64,000 nt of DNA, taken from NCBI RefSeq assembly GCF_002021565.1, contig NZ_MSZX01000002.1:62027-126026 (forward strand), given 5' to 3'. Of the stretch, positions 43,939-52,630 are shown piece after piece. The notes beneath the pieces were generated by a model, which did not search any database, had not been told where the DNA came from, and saw nothing but the letters and a program-made list of their open reading frames with translations. Every line of letters begins with the position of its first letter. Position 1 is the first letter of the stretch. A program made the translations under genes and the position numbers. This DNA comes from Paenibacillus selenitireducens (GTDB lineage: Bacteria; Bacillota; Bacilli; Paenibacillales; Paenibacillaceae).

Positions 43939-45273
43939 TTAGTTCTTTTTCTTCTGGTTTTGTTGAATAATGAATTCAACCCTTTCATTGGAGAGATCAG
44001 AATCGCTGTAACGAGCATCATTATAGGCGCGAGCCAAATCCTCTAAATCGGCTGCGTTCAACTTCGTATCCCACTCTTCCACTTGCTTCAGCGTCTCGCG
44101 CGGGGTGGACCCAGATTGCCATGGGAATCCTTTCGTTATCTCTTGCATGATGCGTTGACGATACAAGTAGCGGATACGGTCTCGATTGTTCGTCAGTTCA
44201 TCATATCGAACTTCATGTCGACGAAATCGATGAATAAGCCGATCCCACGGCTGCGTCATTTGCCGCTGAATTGTATCCCATTTGAACAGACTGGATTGTT
44301 CATCTTCATAACCTGATGATGGCGAGAAGTCCTGTTTGCGCTTTAAGAACTGCTGGATCGAATGCCATAGCTTCGGGAACAGCTTCTTCAGCGCATAGCG
44401 CAGCCCGAACCATAATAGGACGATGATCGCAATGACGAGCGCAGTCCAGAAAAGGTACGTGAACACCTGCTCCAGCCATTTCAGGAACCGATTGGGCTTC
44501 CCGGCATCCCCCAGATCGAGCTGAGGCATGCTTGGCGGCGGAACAGGTTGTTCAGGAGCAACCTGCTCTTCAGGTGCAGGTCGGCGAAGAAGCCAAGCGA
44601 TCGCCTGATGCAGGAAACGCATGAAGGAATCCATGAGATTTCCGAAAGTGACAGCGACAAAGAGGAATACGATCGTTACAATGCAGATCACATAGATTTG
44701 ATTCCGACGCACGACTTCCTTAGGGAGCTGAACGGAATCATCGTATGTAATGTTGGCTCGATGTAAGATGCCGCGATTCATCGTGAACAAGGTTGCCACA
44801 AGTGTCCACATCCCGCCGACGAGTAAATGCGTCTGATAGGTTTGAATTTCTGGACGTATGGAAGAGATCGCAAAAACAACGAAATAGACGGCAAGTGAAA
44901 TCCAATGCCATTGCATGCCGCCGCTCCACATGGGGGATGTTGATATCATCTGAACTCCCCGAACGAATAACACATACCCTATAAGGAATAGGAGGACTCT
45001 GGATAGGGAGATCGTTCCTGAGAGCGCCATGACAACCATCCATGGGATCATCAACAGGACGAGCCATAGATTGTCGCGTTTCCAGCGGAGGACTCCTTTG
45101 GCGACAGCACCGATAAATAGACAAGCAGGGAAGAGAAGAAACCAGGTGAGTGCATTGGACGCATCTGGAATGAGATAGATACATAGAAGCGCAAGGATGG
45201 GAAAGAGAAGCGCATACTCTACGACTCCACGGTAGGCCCATGTTAAGATATTACGCTTGCTTCGCATCATCAT
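43939..45273 (-). CDS. DUF4129-domain membrane protein
   Basis: The 444-residue protein has about six N-terminal membrane segments (to residue 230), a proline-rich linker, another segment (near 280-300) and a cytoplasmic DUF4129 domain (LYRQRIMQEITKGFPWQSGSTPRETL). DUF4129 usually forms the C-terminal end of TgpA-type transglutaminase-like proteins beside DUF58 and MoxR genes. Here no transglutaminase core is present between the membrane segments. It overlaps the DUF58 gene by 23 bp. AAGGAGG is 3, 6 or 9 bp from the three consecutive ATGs, so the second or third is likely the true start. Confidence 0.8.
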   Translation of the reverse strand: MMMRSKRNILTWAYRGVVEYALLFPILALLCIYLIPDASNALTWFLLFPACLFIGAVAKGVLRWKRDNLWLVLLMIPWMVVMALSGTISLSRVLLFLIGYVLFVRGVQMISTSPMWSGGMQWHWISLAVYFVVFAISSIRPEIQTYQTHLLVGGMWTLVATLFTMNRGILHRANITYDDSVQLPKEVVRRNQIYVICIVTIVFLFVAVTFGNLMDSFMRFLHQAIAWLLRRPAPEEQVAPEQPVPPPSMPQLDLGDAGKPNRFLKWLEQVFTYLFWTALVIAIIVLLWFGLRYALKKLFPKLWHSIQQFLKRKQDFSPSSGYEDEQSSLFKWDTIQRQMTQPWDRLIHRFRRHEVRYDELTNNRDRIRYLYRQRIMQEITKGFPWQSGSTPRETLKQVEEWDTKLNAADLEDLARAYNDARYSDSDLSNERVEFIIQQNQKKKN

Positions 45274-46378
45274 CAGCCTCCTTAGCTGCGGCAGAGGTTA
45301 AGGGGCGGACAGGAATTTCGATGATTTCAACGCCATTCCCTCGCATGCGCATGCGTGAGATCTTGTTCTCTACCTCTATTAATGGAATGGGGGTAATCAG
45401 AATAAAGTCAGTTCCTGAAGAGTCCTCCCAAGATTCTAGAAATGTATGGAACGAGCTGGAAAGCTCCAATTCCAATTGAGCCATCGTCTCGAACATATTC
45501 GTTAAATGATGGGATCCTGCGCCTGGCGGGAGAATGACAGCTTGCCCTTTTTGCAGGGACTTTGTCGTTCCGTTGCAAGCGAACCCTGTTTCGATGCCTT
45601 GGGTGACGGTGACATTTGCAATGGAAGCCGCGTACGAAAGGGCTCTTTCTACGGCTTCAGGCCGGGTAACCTTGGACCACATGCGTTCGGTTGTCTCGAA
45701 GTTGACCAGGATCATGAGCTTCCGGTCTGCCGTGTAGTCGAATTGGTGAACTTGAAGCTGGTTGGTGCGAGCAGTTGCCTTCCAATGCACGGATTTTAAG
45801 GAATCCCCAGGCAAATAAGGACGCACGCCTGACTTCCAGAAGGGATCTTCCAGCATCCAACGGCGTACCGTTATATCACCGATCCAGCTTTTATTGGAAA
45901 ATGGAATATCTCGCATCGCAATAATTTCTGGAAACACGGTAAGCTCCAAATCTAGCGGAATCATGCGAACCGAATCAAAAACGCCAAATACGTCGCCGGC
46001 TGTCATGGTCGCACTTTGGAGATGGTAAATCCCGCGTGCGTTCACGGTAATATCATGTCTGCGAACGATTTGGGTGTATGGTTTGAGTGTGAATAAGCTT
46101 TTATGATTCTGCAATAATTCTCCCGCATGAATGTCGAGATTGGTCTGGTGTCCAAAGACAAGCGTACTGGAAATCATAGATTCCAATCGAACCCAAGGTA
46201 CAGGCAGCAGCTTATCGTTGCCGATGGTTTCCGTCATCTCGACATGATCGCCGACGAATAGCCTTTGCTTCGTGAAACTTCTTGTATAAGTTACGCGTGC
46301 AAGCCCGCGTTTCTTGAAGATCCAACCTTGGAATCCCAATGCAAGAATTGCGAATAGAATCAGCCAATGCAGCGGCAT
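45251..46378 (-). CDS. DUF58 domain protein
   Basis: The 375-residue protein has two short hydrophobic segments at its N-terminus (about 1-20), a beta-rich region, and a DUF58 domain with the signature DPFWKSGVRPYLPGDSLKSVHWKATAR, given here as YLPGDSLKSVHWKATAR, followed by a VWA-like fold. DUF58 proteins are partners of MoxR ATPases. The function of the pair in Firmicutes is not established. It lies 5 bp after the MoxR gene. Confidence 0.88.
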   Translation of the reverse strand: MPLHWLILFAILALGFQGWIFKKRGLARVTYTRSFTKQRLFVGDHVEMTETIGNDKLLPVPWVRLESMISSTLVFGHQTNLDIHAGELLQNHKSLFTLKPYTQIVRRHDITVNARGIYHLQSATMTAGDVFGVFDSVRMIPLDLELTVFPEIIAMRDIPFSNKSWIGDITVRRWMLEDPFWKSGVRPYLPGDSLKSVHWKATARTNQLQVHQFDYTADRKLMILVNFETTERMWSKVTRPEAVERALSYAASIANVTVTQGIETGFACNGTTKSLQKGQAVILPPGAGSHHLTNMFETMAQLELELSSSFHTFLESWEDSSGTDFILITPIPLIEVENKISRMRMRGNGVEIIEIPVRPLTSAAAKEADDDAKQA

Positions 46379-46383
46379 GGCAT

Positions 46384-47346
46384 CTACTCCTTCACGAACT
46401 GTTCCGTAGGGACCGGAACTTGATTCACAATGGCGTGGAGCACGGTTTCGGCTTGCTTATCCCGAAGTTGGGAAGCGTTATGAAAGAGCAGGCGATGCGA
46501 GAGCACGGGACTGACCATGGCTTTTACATCGTCTGGCGTTACGAATGTGCGTCCTTGAATGACAGCATATGCCTGCACAGCACGAAGCAAAGCTTGACTG
46601 GCTCGAGGGCTGGCACCCAGCGCGATGTCATGATGTTTACGTGTCTGCTCAATGATTTTCAAAATATATTCCAGAATGACATGTTCGACATGAACTTGAG
46701 TATAGCTGCGCCGAGCCATGAGGATGTCATCTTTGCTTGCGACAGCCTGAAGTTGATCGAGCGGCTGCTGCTCCCGGAAGCGGGAAAGAACGAGCAGTCC
46801 TTCGTCAAAGGTAGGGTAGCCTAGTTTTAACTTCAGCATAAACCGATCCAGCTGCGCTTCGGGCAGAGGGAACGTGCCATAATTGTCAAGCGGGTTCTGG
46901 GTTGCGAGCACCATAAAAGGTTCTTCCAGCGCAATCGTCTCTCCGTCAATGCTCACCTGACGTTCTTCCATACATTCCAGCAGACTAGATTGGGTCCGCG
47001 GTGTTGCACGGTTAATTTCGTCGGCTAGCAGCAAATGGGTGAATAAAGGTCCGGGTCGGAATTGAAACTCACCAAGCTTTTGATTATAGATGTTCATGCC
47101 GCTCAAATCGGTTGGGAGTAAGTCGGGCGTGAATTGAATGCGCTTGCAAGTTCCGTCAATCGATTTGGCTAATGCTTTCACTAATAAGGTCTTTCCCGTA
47201 CCCGGCACATCTTCAAGCAGTACATGCCCGCCTGTGAACAGAGCGACGAAGATCATGTCAAGGGGTTCATCTTTACCGACAATAACTTGTTGGACGTTCT
47301 TCTTGATCGTCTGAGCTAACGTATAAATGCGAGATAGATCGCTCAA
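46384..47346 (-). CDS. MoxR-family AAA+ ATPase
   Basis: The 320-residue AAA+ protein has Walker A EDVPGTGKT (45-53), Walker B LLLADE (105-110) and the MoxR motif INRATPRTQSSLLECMEE. The sensor 1 region ATQNPLDNYGTFPLPEAQLDR is also characteristic, trimmed here to ATQNPLDNYGTFPLPEAQ. MoxR ATPases act as chaperones for assembly of partner VWA-containing complexes, here probably the DUF58 protein. First gene of a three-gene minus-strand operon; GGAGG lies upstream of its ATG. Confidence 0.92.
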   Translation of the reverse strand: MSDLSRIYTLAQTIKKNVQQVIVGKDEPLDMIFVALFTGGHVLLEDVPGTGKTLLVKALAKSIDGTCKRIQFTPDLLPTDLSGMNIYNQKLGEFQFRPGPLFTHLLLADEINRATPRTQSSLLECMEERQVSIDGETIALEEPFMVLATQNPLDNYGTFPLPEAQLDRFMLKLKLGYPTFDEGLLVLSRFREQQPLDQLQAVASKDDILMARRSYTQVHVEHVILEYILKIIEQTRKHHDIALGASPRASQALLRAVQAYAVIQGRTFVTPDDVKAMVSPVLSHRLLFHNASQLRDKQAETVLHAIVNQVPVPTEQFVKE

Positions 47347-47540
47347 TCGGAGGCACCTCTTTCTACGAATCTATGTTTTTGTTTATTGTATCATACATCG
47401 ACGACGGATTAATAATGCGTGCGTGCACTTGGGAGAGATGAGGAATATGACAAATGTTCTAGGATCATCAACTTGCAATCGGTAAAATGTGGAATATGGA
47501 AAAAATTAGATATAAGAGATTCGAGAGGAGAGGGAAACGG

Positions 47541-48272
47541 ATGAGAAAGTTAAGACGCATATTCCGCATTCGTTTTGATCACGAGACAACAGCAAATCTA
47601 AATGTAACAGACGGACTGCTCGCATTGGGGTATTTCATCTATTATTTAGTTTTCATTTATGGGTTTGGATTGTGGATGTTTAAGACAAGTATAGTAGAAG
47701 ACCTATCCATCTACTTTAGCAGTAATTATTTATTTCTAAGTATACTGTACTTGCCGATTTCATTGCTTTCATTAGCGCCGATTTTCATCATATTGAGGAT
47801 TCGCCGGCAACCGCTTGCCTCAGTCGGATTAACTTGCAAACGTATACTACTGAACATATGTATTGGCGTTGTGGCAGCCTTACCTTTTACTTGGTCGGAA
47901 ATATACCGACTAATTGTACAGGGTTCGAGTTTGCCGTTCGAAGGATATGAAGCTCTATTTGAGTTTTTATATTTATTGGTATGTATTGGGTTGACGGAGG
48001 AAGTATCTTTTCGAGGATTTATTCAGACCCGTATGTTAGGCCTAATACGAAATAAATATATCGCTGTTGCGGTCGTCTCGATCATGTTCGCCTTCATGCA
48101 TGTGCCGTTTCAAATGATTAAAGCGGACATGTCTTTTGTCGAGTTTATTCGCTATGATTCTATCCATCTATTGATTACAGCGGGGATGCATGTTTATTTC
48201 GTTTATTTGTATACAAAATTTAACGGCATAGTTGCGCCTACGGTTACCCATGGACTCGTTAACTTTATGTAA
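47541..48272 (+). CDS. CPBP-family intramembrane metalloprotease
   Basis: The 243-residue membrane protein has about seven predicted segments. It has the Abi/CPBP (Rce1-like) motifs: EEVSFRG with Glu153, Glu154 and Arg158, FMHVPF with His187, and a third conserved histidine region near the C-terminus (PTVTHGLVN). ATG 47541 is chosen because GGAGAGGG is at the right distance; the in-frame ATG at 47487 lacks a site. Targets are unknown; in Gram-positives such proteins are linked to bacteriocin immunity or to membrane protein processing. Confidence 0.85.
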   Translation: MRKLRRIFRIRFDHETTANLNVTDGLLALGYFIYYLVFIYGFGLWMFKTSIVEDLSIYFSSNYLFLSILYLPISLLSLAPIFIILRIRRQPLASVGLTCKRILLNICIGVVAALPFTWSEIYRLIVQGSSLPFEGYEALFEFLYLLVCIGLTEEVSFRGFIQTRMLGLIRNKYIAVAVVSIMFAFMHVPFQMIKADMSFVEFIRYDSIHLLITAGMHVYFVYLYTKFNGIVAPTVTHGLVNFM

Positions 48273-48304
48273 GGGTGAAGAAGCAGCAGCCGTGCAAATG
48301 AACT

Positions 48305-48348
48305 CAAAAAAATGGAATGAAAACTGCGCCCAGTTCTCACTCCATTTC
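48305..48348 (-). terminator. Terminator of chdC
   Basis: AAATGGA-TGA-AACTG pairs with CAGTT-TCA-TCCATTT around a short loop. On the minus strand it ends in seven Ts. It could also act weakly on the CPBP gene. Confidence 0.8.
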
Positions 48349-48364
48349 CATAGTTCTTAAAATA

Positions 48365-49111
48365 TTAAATAGCAAGCATCGCTTGGAACTTATCTGCATC
48401 CAGCAGGTTCCCTACATAGAAGGAACCGAACTCGCCAAAACGAGCACTTACTTCATCAAAGCGCATTTCATATACAAGCTTCTTGAATTGCAGGGCATCG
48501 TCCGCGAATAGCGTTACGCCCCATTCCCAATCGTCCAACCCTACAGAACCACAGATGATTTGTTTCACTTTACCGGCATATTGGCGGCCAATCATGCCGT
48601 GGCTGCGCATCATGGCTTTGCGCTCATCCATGGACAGCATGTACCAGTTATCTTGAAGGTCACGCTTTTTGTTCATAGGGTAGAAGCAAATATGGTTGGC
48701 TTTTGGCAGGGCAGGCTTCAGTCTTGCCATGATTTCAGGGTTCTCATATGGATCTCCACCTGAACCGGCCAAGTAGTTGCTTAATTCCACGACACTCACG
48801 TAGGAGTAGACAGGGATCGTGAATTGAGCGAACAACGTTTTATTGAACGCATTTTCCATGTCATTCAGTTCCTCTAACGTCTCACGCAAATGCATGAATA
48901 CGAAATCGGCTTTTTGACCTACGATGGAATAGACGGCCGTACTGCCTTGTCTGTCCGCTTCTGTCGTGGACCATTGTTGTAAAAAAGTATATAGCTCGTC
49001 TAGTGCCGCTGCGCGTTCATCTTCACTCGCGCGTCTCCAGCCGTTCCAATCCATAGCTCTAAAATCGTGTAAAGAATACCAACCTTCTAAAGTAAGAGCT
49101 GCTTCACTCAT
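48365..49111 (-). CDS. chdC: Coproheme decarboxylase ChdC (HemQ)
   Basis: ChdC makes heme b from coproheme with hydrogen peroxide in the Gram-positive (coproporphyrin-dependent) heme pathway. The 248-residue chlorite-dismutase-like protein has the YPMNKKR segment with the catalytic tyrosine (Tyr144) and the proximal heme histidine (His171) in [19 protein letters not shown] precedes its ATG. Heme made this way is the precursor used by CtaA at 2714. Confidence 0.93.
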   Translation of the reverse strand: MSEAALTLEGWYSLHDFRAMDWNGWRRASEDERAAALDELYTFLQQWSTTEADRQGSTAVYSIVGQKADFVFMHLRETLEELNDMENAFNKTLFAQFTIPVYSYVSVVELSNYLAGSGGDPYENPEIMARLKPALPKANHICFYPMNKKRDLQDNWYMLSMDERKAMMRSHGMIGRQYAGKVKQIICGSVGLDDWEWGVTLFADDALQFKKLVYEMRFDEVSARFGEFGSFYVGNLLDADKFQAMLAI

Positions 49112-49229
49112 CTACATTCACTCCTTCATATTAGGTGCCGTTATTACTCCCTATATTGTATCGAAAGAAGGCGAGGAGGACAAATGGATAACATGTGACA
49201 AAAATCATAGAAACGTCACGGAAAGTTCG

Positions 49230-49258
49230 TTGATTCGCCCACATTTTTCTAGTACACT
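49230..49258 (+). promoter_or_regulatory. SigA promoter of the yuiB-like gene
   Basis: TTGATT (49230-49235) and TACACT (49253-49258) are 17 bp apart, about 48 bp before the start codon. Confidence 0.65.
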
Positions 49259-49305
49259 ACTACTTAGCAAGAATTGGGTTCTACATTAGGGAGGTTATAT
49301 AGAGC

Positions 49306-49611
49306 ATGAATGGTGTGATTGGTTCGATCATTCCGATCATTTTGTTCGTATTGTTTTTTGTGATGATGTTTGGGATCGGGTTTATTTTAAATATGTTAAT
49401 GAAGACAACATGGTTTCCATCTTACTTATTCGTGATCGTGATTATTCCTGCCGTGGTGATTTCGTATTGGAAGAGCGATCTGTCCTTTGCCGGAAATATC
49501 GAGGCCTATTCTCTAGTAGATATGTCGACCGCCTTTGCAGGTCTTATCGGTGCGATTATTAGCGGGACTACGATTCGTATGCTGCGTCGTTCCGGATTCC
49601 GCATGTTCTAA
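49306..49611 (+). CDS. YuiB family membrane protein
   Basis: The 101-residue protein has three membrane segments (about 6-30, 38-55 and 70-88) and no enzymatic motif. Size and hydrophobic pattern (FGIGFILNMLMKTTWFPSYLF) fit the YuiB family of Bacillales, whose function is unknown. The AGGGAGG site is well placed, and a terminator follows. In B. subtilis yuiB lies near the yum and yut genes also present in this window. Confidence 0.7.
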   Translation: MNGVIGSIIPIILFVLFFVMMFGIGFILNMLMKTTWFPSYLFVIVIIPAVVISYWKSDLSFAGNIEAYSLVDMSTAFAGLIGAIISGTTIRMLRRSGFRMF

Positions 49612-49621
49612 GACAAAGGGT

Positions 49622-49659
49622 CAATATACTTCCTCGTGAAGCGTATTGGCTTTTTTTTT
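49622..49659 (+). terminator. Terminator of the yuiB-like gene
   Basis: CAATATACTTC pairs with GAAGCGTATTG (one mismatch, one wobble), then a run of nine Ts. Confidence 0.88.
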
Positions 49660-49767
49660 GTTATTTCTAGGTGGTTGACATGAAAATTGGAAACACGATA
49701 TACTTTATTTAGACATTTATCTAAATATCAAATTATCGAGTTTGGATGGACAAAGGAGCGAAAAAGA

Positions 49768-51420
49768 ATGGGTGTAAAAAGAACGATAAGTACGTTAGCG
49801 GCTGCCGTCCTCTTAACGACAACTTTTGCGCAAGCGGCGATGGCTGACGGAACGAACGCAGTATCAAATCAACGAATTCCATTGCGTCAAGCAGCAGATT
49901 GGCTGGGGGCCAAGGTCACGTGGGATGCCAAGAACAAAGCAGCATCCGTTACGTATGGTGAACAGGAATGGACCGTATTTCTCGGAAAAACGGACTCGAA
50001 ATTAAATCAACAACCACTACAACTAAGCAACGCTGCGATCATGAATGATCAGCAGATGCTGGAAGTGCAGCTTCATGATATCAATAAAGCCTTGAATACC
50101 CAATTGAACTTGAAAGGGGAGGGCACGGTGGATTTAACCAGCTCAGACGCGAAAACACTTGCAAGTCACATCATCAAGGCACTTGTCGAGGGGAATGCCG
50201 AAGAGGTTCAGTCTTACATGAGCGATACGCTCAAAACATCGATACCGCTGTCAACGCTGCAATTGATGCAGCAACAGTTGAAGGCGATGTACGGTAATGT
50301 CGATCAACTATTGAACCAAGCAGAGACAACGAATGCGATTCACAATAATGTGCGGCTCATGTATTCGGGTCCATTGGGAGCGCCGTTTGCGATCGACGTA
50401 CGGTTTAATCACGCAGGGCAGCTGGATGACATGTTCTTCCCGACATCTCTTGTCGATACGTATAAAGCACCGGATTATGATCATCCCGATCGATATGCCG
50501 AAGAAGAGGTTCTCATAGGCGATAAGACGTTAGGATTGCCGGGGACGCTGACCGTACCCAAGGGCGATGGACCTTTCCCCGTGGTAGTACTTGTACATGG
50601 ATCAGGACCTAATGATCGAAATGAAACGATTGGCGGAGGCAAGACCTTCCGTGATCTGGCAGTAGGACTTGCAAATGAAGGGATCGCTGTTCTTCGTTAT
50701 GACAAACGGACGTATGAACATAATTTGAAATCCATGGCTCCGACGTTTACCGTTCAGGAAGAGACAACGAATGATGCGATCGCAGCGGTCGAGATGCTGA
50801 AATCGGATCAACGGTTCAACCCGAAACAGATTTACGTATTAGGGCATAGTCAAGGCGGTATGCTTGTCCCTCGCATCATTGAACAGGATCGGAACCATGA
50901 TATTGCGGGTGCGTTAATATTCGCAGGACCTTCGGAACCGCTTGAAGATGTGATGCTGGTTCAATTCCAACAAGGTTTGGAGCGGGCGAAAAAAGCGGGC
51001 GCGCCGCAAGAAGTGTTAGCACAATACGAGGCGCAGATTGAGAGCTGGAAGCAGGTTCTTGCGTTACTCAAAGACCCACAATATTCCGTAGACAACATCC
51101 CTCCGAAATTCCCGACCGCGAATGCGGTATGGTGGTATGACCTGCGTAATTATAAAGGCCAAGAAATTGCGAAGAATCAGACATTGCCTCTATTTATTGC
51201 CCAAGGGGACAACGACGTACAGGTCAATGCTTCTCATCTAGACGGCTGGAAAAAGGGGTTAGCCAGTCGTACGAATGTAGAGTATAAGCTTTATCCGAAA
51301 TTGAATCACCTTTTTGTTCCTTCGGATCAGCCTTCGACAGGATCGGAATACATGCTTCCGGGCAATGTGCCGTCCGAAGTGATTACGGATGTAGCCAAAT
51401 GGGTAAAGTCCACCAAGTAA
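49768..51420 (+). CDS. Secreted alpha/beta hydrolase with copper-amine-oxidase-like N-terminal domain
   Basis: The 550-residue protein has a signal peptide (cleavage near AQAAMA, about residue 26) and a copper amine oxidase N-terminal-like domain (IPLRQAADWLGAKVTWDAKN, about 36-110), common in Paenibacillus surface proteins. A DUF3887-like region (about 127-225) follows. The C-terminal alpha/beta hydrolase (about 245-550) has the oxyanion loop VHGSGP, nucleophile GHSQGG (Ser361), Asp in GDNDVQV and His in NHLF. A carboxylesterase or peptidase role is likely; the substrate is unknown. ATG 49768 is set by AAAGGAG. Confidence 0.87.
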   Translation: MGVKRTISTLAAAVLLTTTFAQAAMADGTNAVSNQRIPLRQAADWLGAKVTWDAKNKAASVTYGEQEWTVFLGKTDSKLNQQPLQLSNAAIMNDQQMLEVQLHDINKALNTQLNLKGEGTVDLTSSDAKTLASHIIKALVEGNAEEVQSYMSDTLKTSIPLSTLQLMQQQLKAMYGNVDQLLNQAETTNAIHNNVRLMYSGPLGAPFAIDVRFNHAGQLDDMFFPTSLVDTYKAPDYDHPDRYAEEEVLIGDKTLGLPGTLTVPKGDGPFPVVVLVHGSGPNDRNETIGGGKTFRDLAVGLANEGIAVLRYDKRTYEHNLKSMAPTFTVQEETTNDAIAAVEMLKSDQRFNPKQIYVLGHSQGGMLVPRIIEQDRNHDIAGALIFAGPSEPLEDVMLVQFQQGLERAKKAGAPQEVLAQYEAQIESWKQVLALLKDPQYSVDNIPPKFPTANAVWWYDLRNYKGQEIAKNQTLPLFIAQGDNDVQVNASHLDGWKKGLASRTNVEYKLYPKLNHLFVPSDQPSTGSEYMLPGNVPSEVITDVAKWVKSTK

Positions 51421-51499
51421 TCTCTTTCGACTTCTAAGGGGAAAGAGCGTATACTTATAGATACAAGAATGATCCGCTGTTGTGAAGGGAGGTGAGACA

Positions 51500-51877
51500 A
51501 TGGACTACTCCATGGATGTAAGTTATTTGTTGTGGTTGATGGCGATAGCCGGTACCCTGGTAGGATATTTGTGGCTGCAGTCACCATCCGTATCTCATGT
51601 CACACGAATCCATCTGCTATCTTTAGATCTTGATTCGGAAATGACGATTAATTTAGGTGAACGCATTGAGATGCGACTGCTGTGGATTCGTCGTAAAATG
51701 CCGAGCCGCAGACCACGCAAAAAACGATCAGATGATGAAGCTTCCCCCCGTGTTGGTAAGTATGATATGCCACAACATCCAACACATTTAGGAGGAATTT
51801 TCTATGTCATCTTGGCTACAGCCAATTATTTCCATGCTCGATCTATTGCTCACCGAACTTTTTCGAATCACGCATGA
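51500..51877 (+). CDS. Hypothetical membrane-anchored protein overlapping yidC
   Basis: A 125-residue frame with one N-terminal membrane segment (about residues 6-26) and a basic tail. GGGAGGTGAG at 51487-51496 sits at the right distance from ATG 51500, which supports translation. Its last 74 bp overlap the yidC frame and run through the yidC ribosome-binding site. The overlapping part looks unconstrained, so a frameshift could have extended it. No family was recognised. Confidence 0.45.
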   Translation: MDYSMDVSYLLWLMAIAGTLVGYLWLQSPSVSHVTRIHLLSLDLDSEMTINLGERIEMRLLWIRRKMPSRRPRKKRSDDEASPRVGKYDMPQHPTHLGGIFYVILATANYFHARSIAHRTFSNHA

Positions 51878-52490
51878 CTGGGGGCTAGCGATCGTTGCCC
51901 TTACCTTCATCGTACGCATGCTGCTTTTCGGTCTGAATTTAAAGAACTATCGCCAACAGGTACGCCAGAAGACGGTACAGCCTTTAATGTTAAAATTGAA
52001 GGAGAAGCATAGCGATAATCAGGAAAAGTTATTGAAGGAAACCATGAAATTGAATCAAACCTATGGCATTAAGCCATTTTCCATGTTAGTTACCGCACTT
52101 GTGCAAATGCCGATCTTTATGAGCTTGTTACGTCTTTTCACGATGCATGGGGATAAGATGACTTCAACGCTGATCTCTTGGACGACGACATTAGCCGTAT
52201 CCGATCCATGGCATCTTGTTCCGATACTTAGCGTAACGTTCACATTTGTGGGTTCATTGATTCCATTAACGACGGAGCTCACGCTCTTGCAAGCGATGCG
52301 TAAAACAGCGGGGATATCGCTCATCATGAATGTCGTGTATCTGTTCGTGCTGTGGAGTTCGCCTATTGCGCTCGGATTGTACTACACCGCAAGCGGTATC
52401 TTCGCGCTGGCAGAGAAATTGTTCTATCGCACGAAGTGGGGACAGCAGCTGCTGCACCGTGGTATCGAGGCGCAAGCCATCGCTGCATAA
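51804..52490 (+). CDS. YidC/Oxa1-family membrane insertase
   Basis: YidC inserts proteins into the membrane alone or with Sec. The 228-residue protein has five membrane segments, with the functional arginine in the first conserved core helix (TFIVRMLLF) and the coiled-coil cytoplasmic loop between the first two (KEKHSDNQEKLLKETMKLNQ). It has no lipobox signal, unlike SpoIIIJ and YqjG, so it is an additional, shorter paralogue. AGGAGG lies before ATG 51804, inside the preceding frame. Confidence 0.87.
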   Translation: MSSWLQPIISMLDLLLTELFRITHDWGLAIVALTFIVRMLLFGLNLKNYRQQVRQKTVQPLMLKLKEKHSDNQEKLLKETMKLNQTYGIKPFSMLVTALVQMPIFMSLLRLFTMHGDKMTSTLISWTTTLAVSDPWHLVPILSVTFTFVGSLIPLTTELTLLQAMRKTAGISLIMNVVYLFVLWSSPIALGLYYTASGIFALAEKLFYRTKWGQQLLHRGIEAQAIAA

Positions 52491-52507
52491 ATAAATCATC
52501 AGATGTG

Positions 52508-52538
52508 AAGCCGTGTATCTAAGGATACGCGGCTTTTT
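52508..52538 (+). terminator. Terminator of the yidC-like gene
   Basis: AGCCGTGTATC pairs with GATACGCGGCT around a short loop, followed by TTTTT. Confidence 0.88.
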
Positions 52539-52573
52539 ACATGGTTCAGGGATCATACCTAACGATGCCAAGA

Positions 52574-52620
52574 GAAAAAGACGATCCTGCAGCCCTTCGG
52601 CGACAAGATCGTCTTTTTTG
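52574..52620. terminator. Terminator of the tagO-like gene, probably bidirectional
   Basis: AAAAAGACGATC pairs with GATCGTCTTTTT; the loop is about 20 bases with a possible inner stem. Both strands have T runs. Confidence 0.8.
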
Positions 52621-52630
52621 ATAAGGTCAT

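Noticed and set aside
44738-45241. 167-codon frame on the minus strand in another frame of the DUF4129 gene
   Set aside because: Overlaps the membrane region of a supported gene, and its cysteine- and serine-rich translation is not protein-like.
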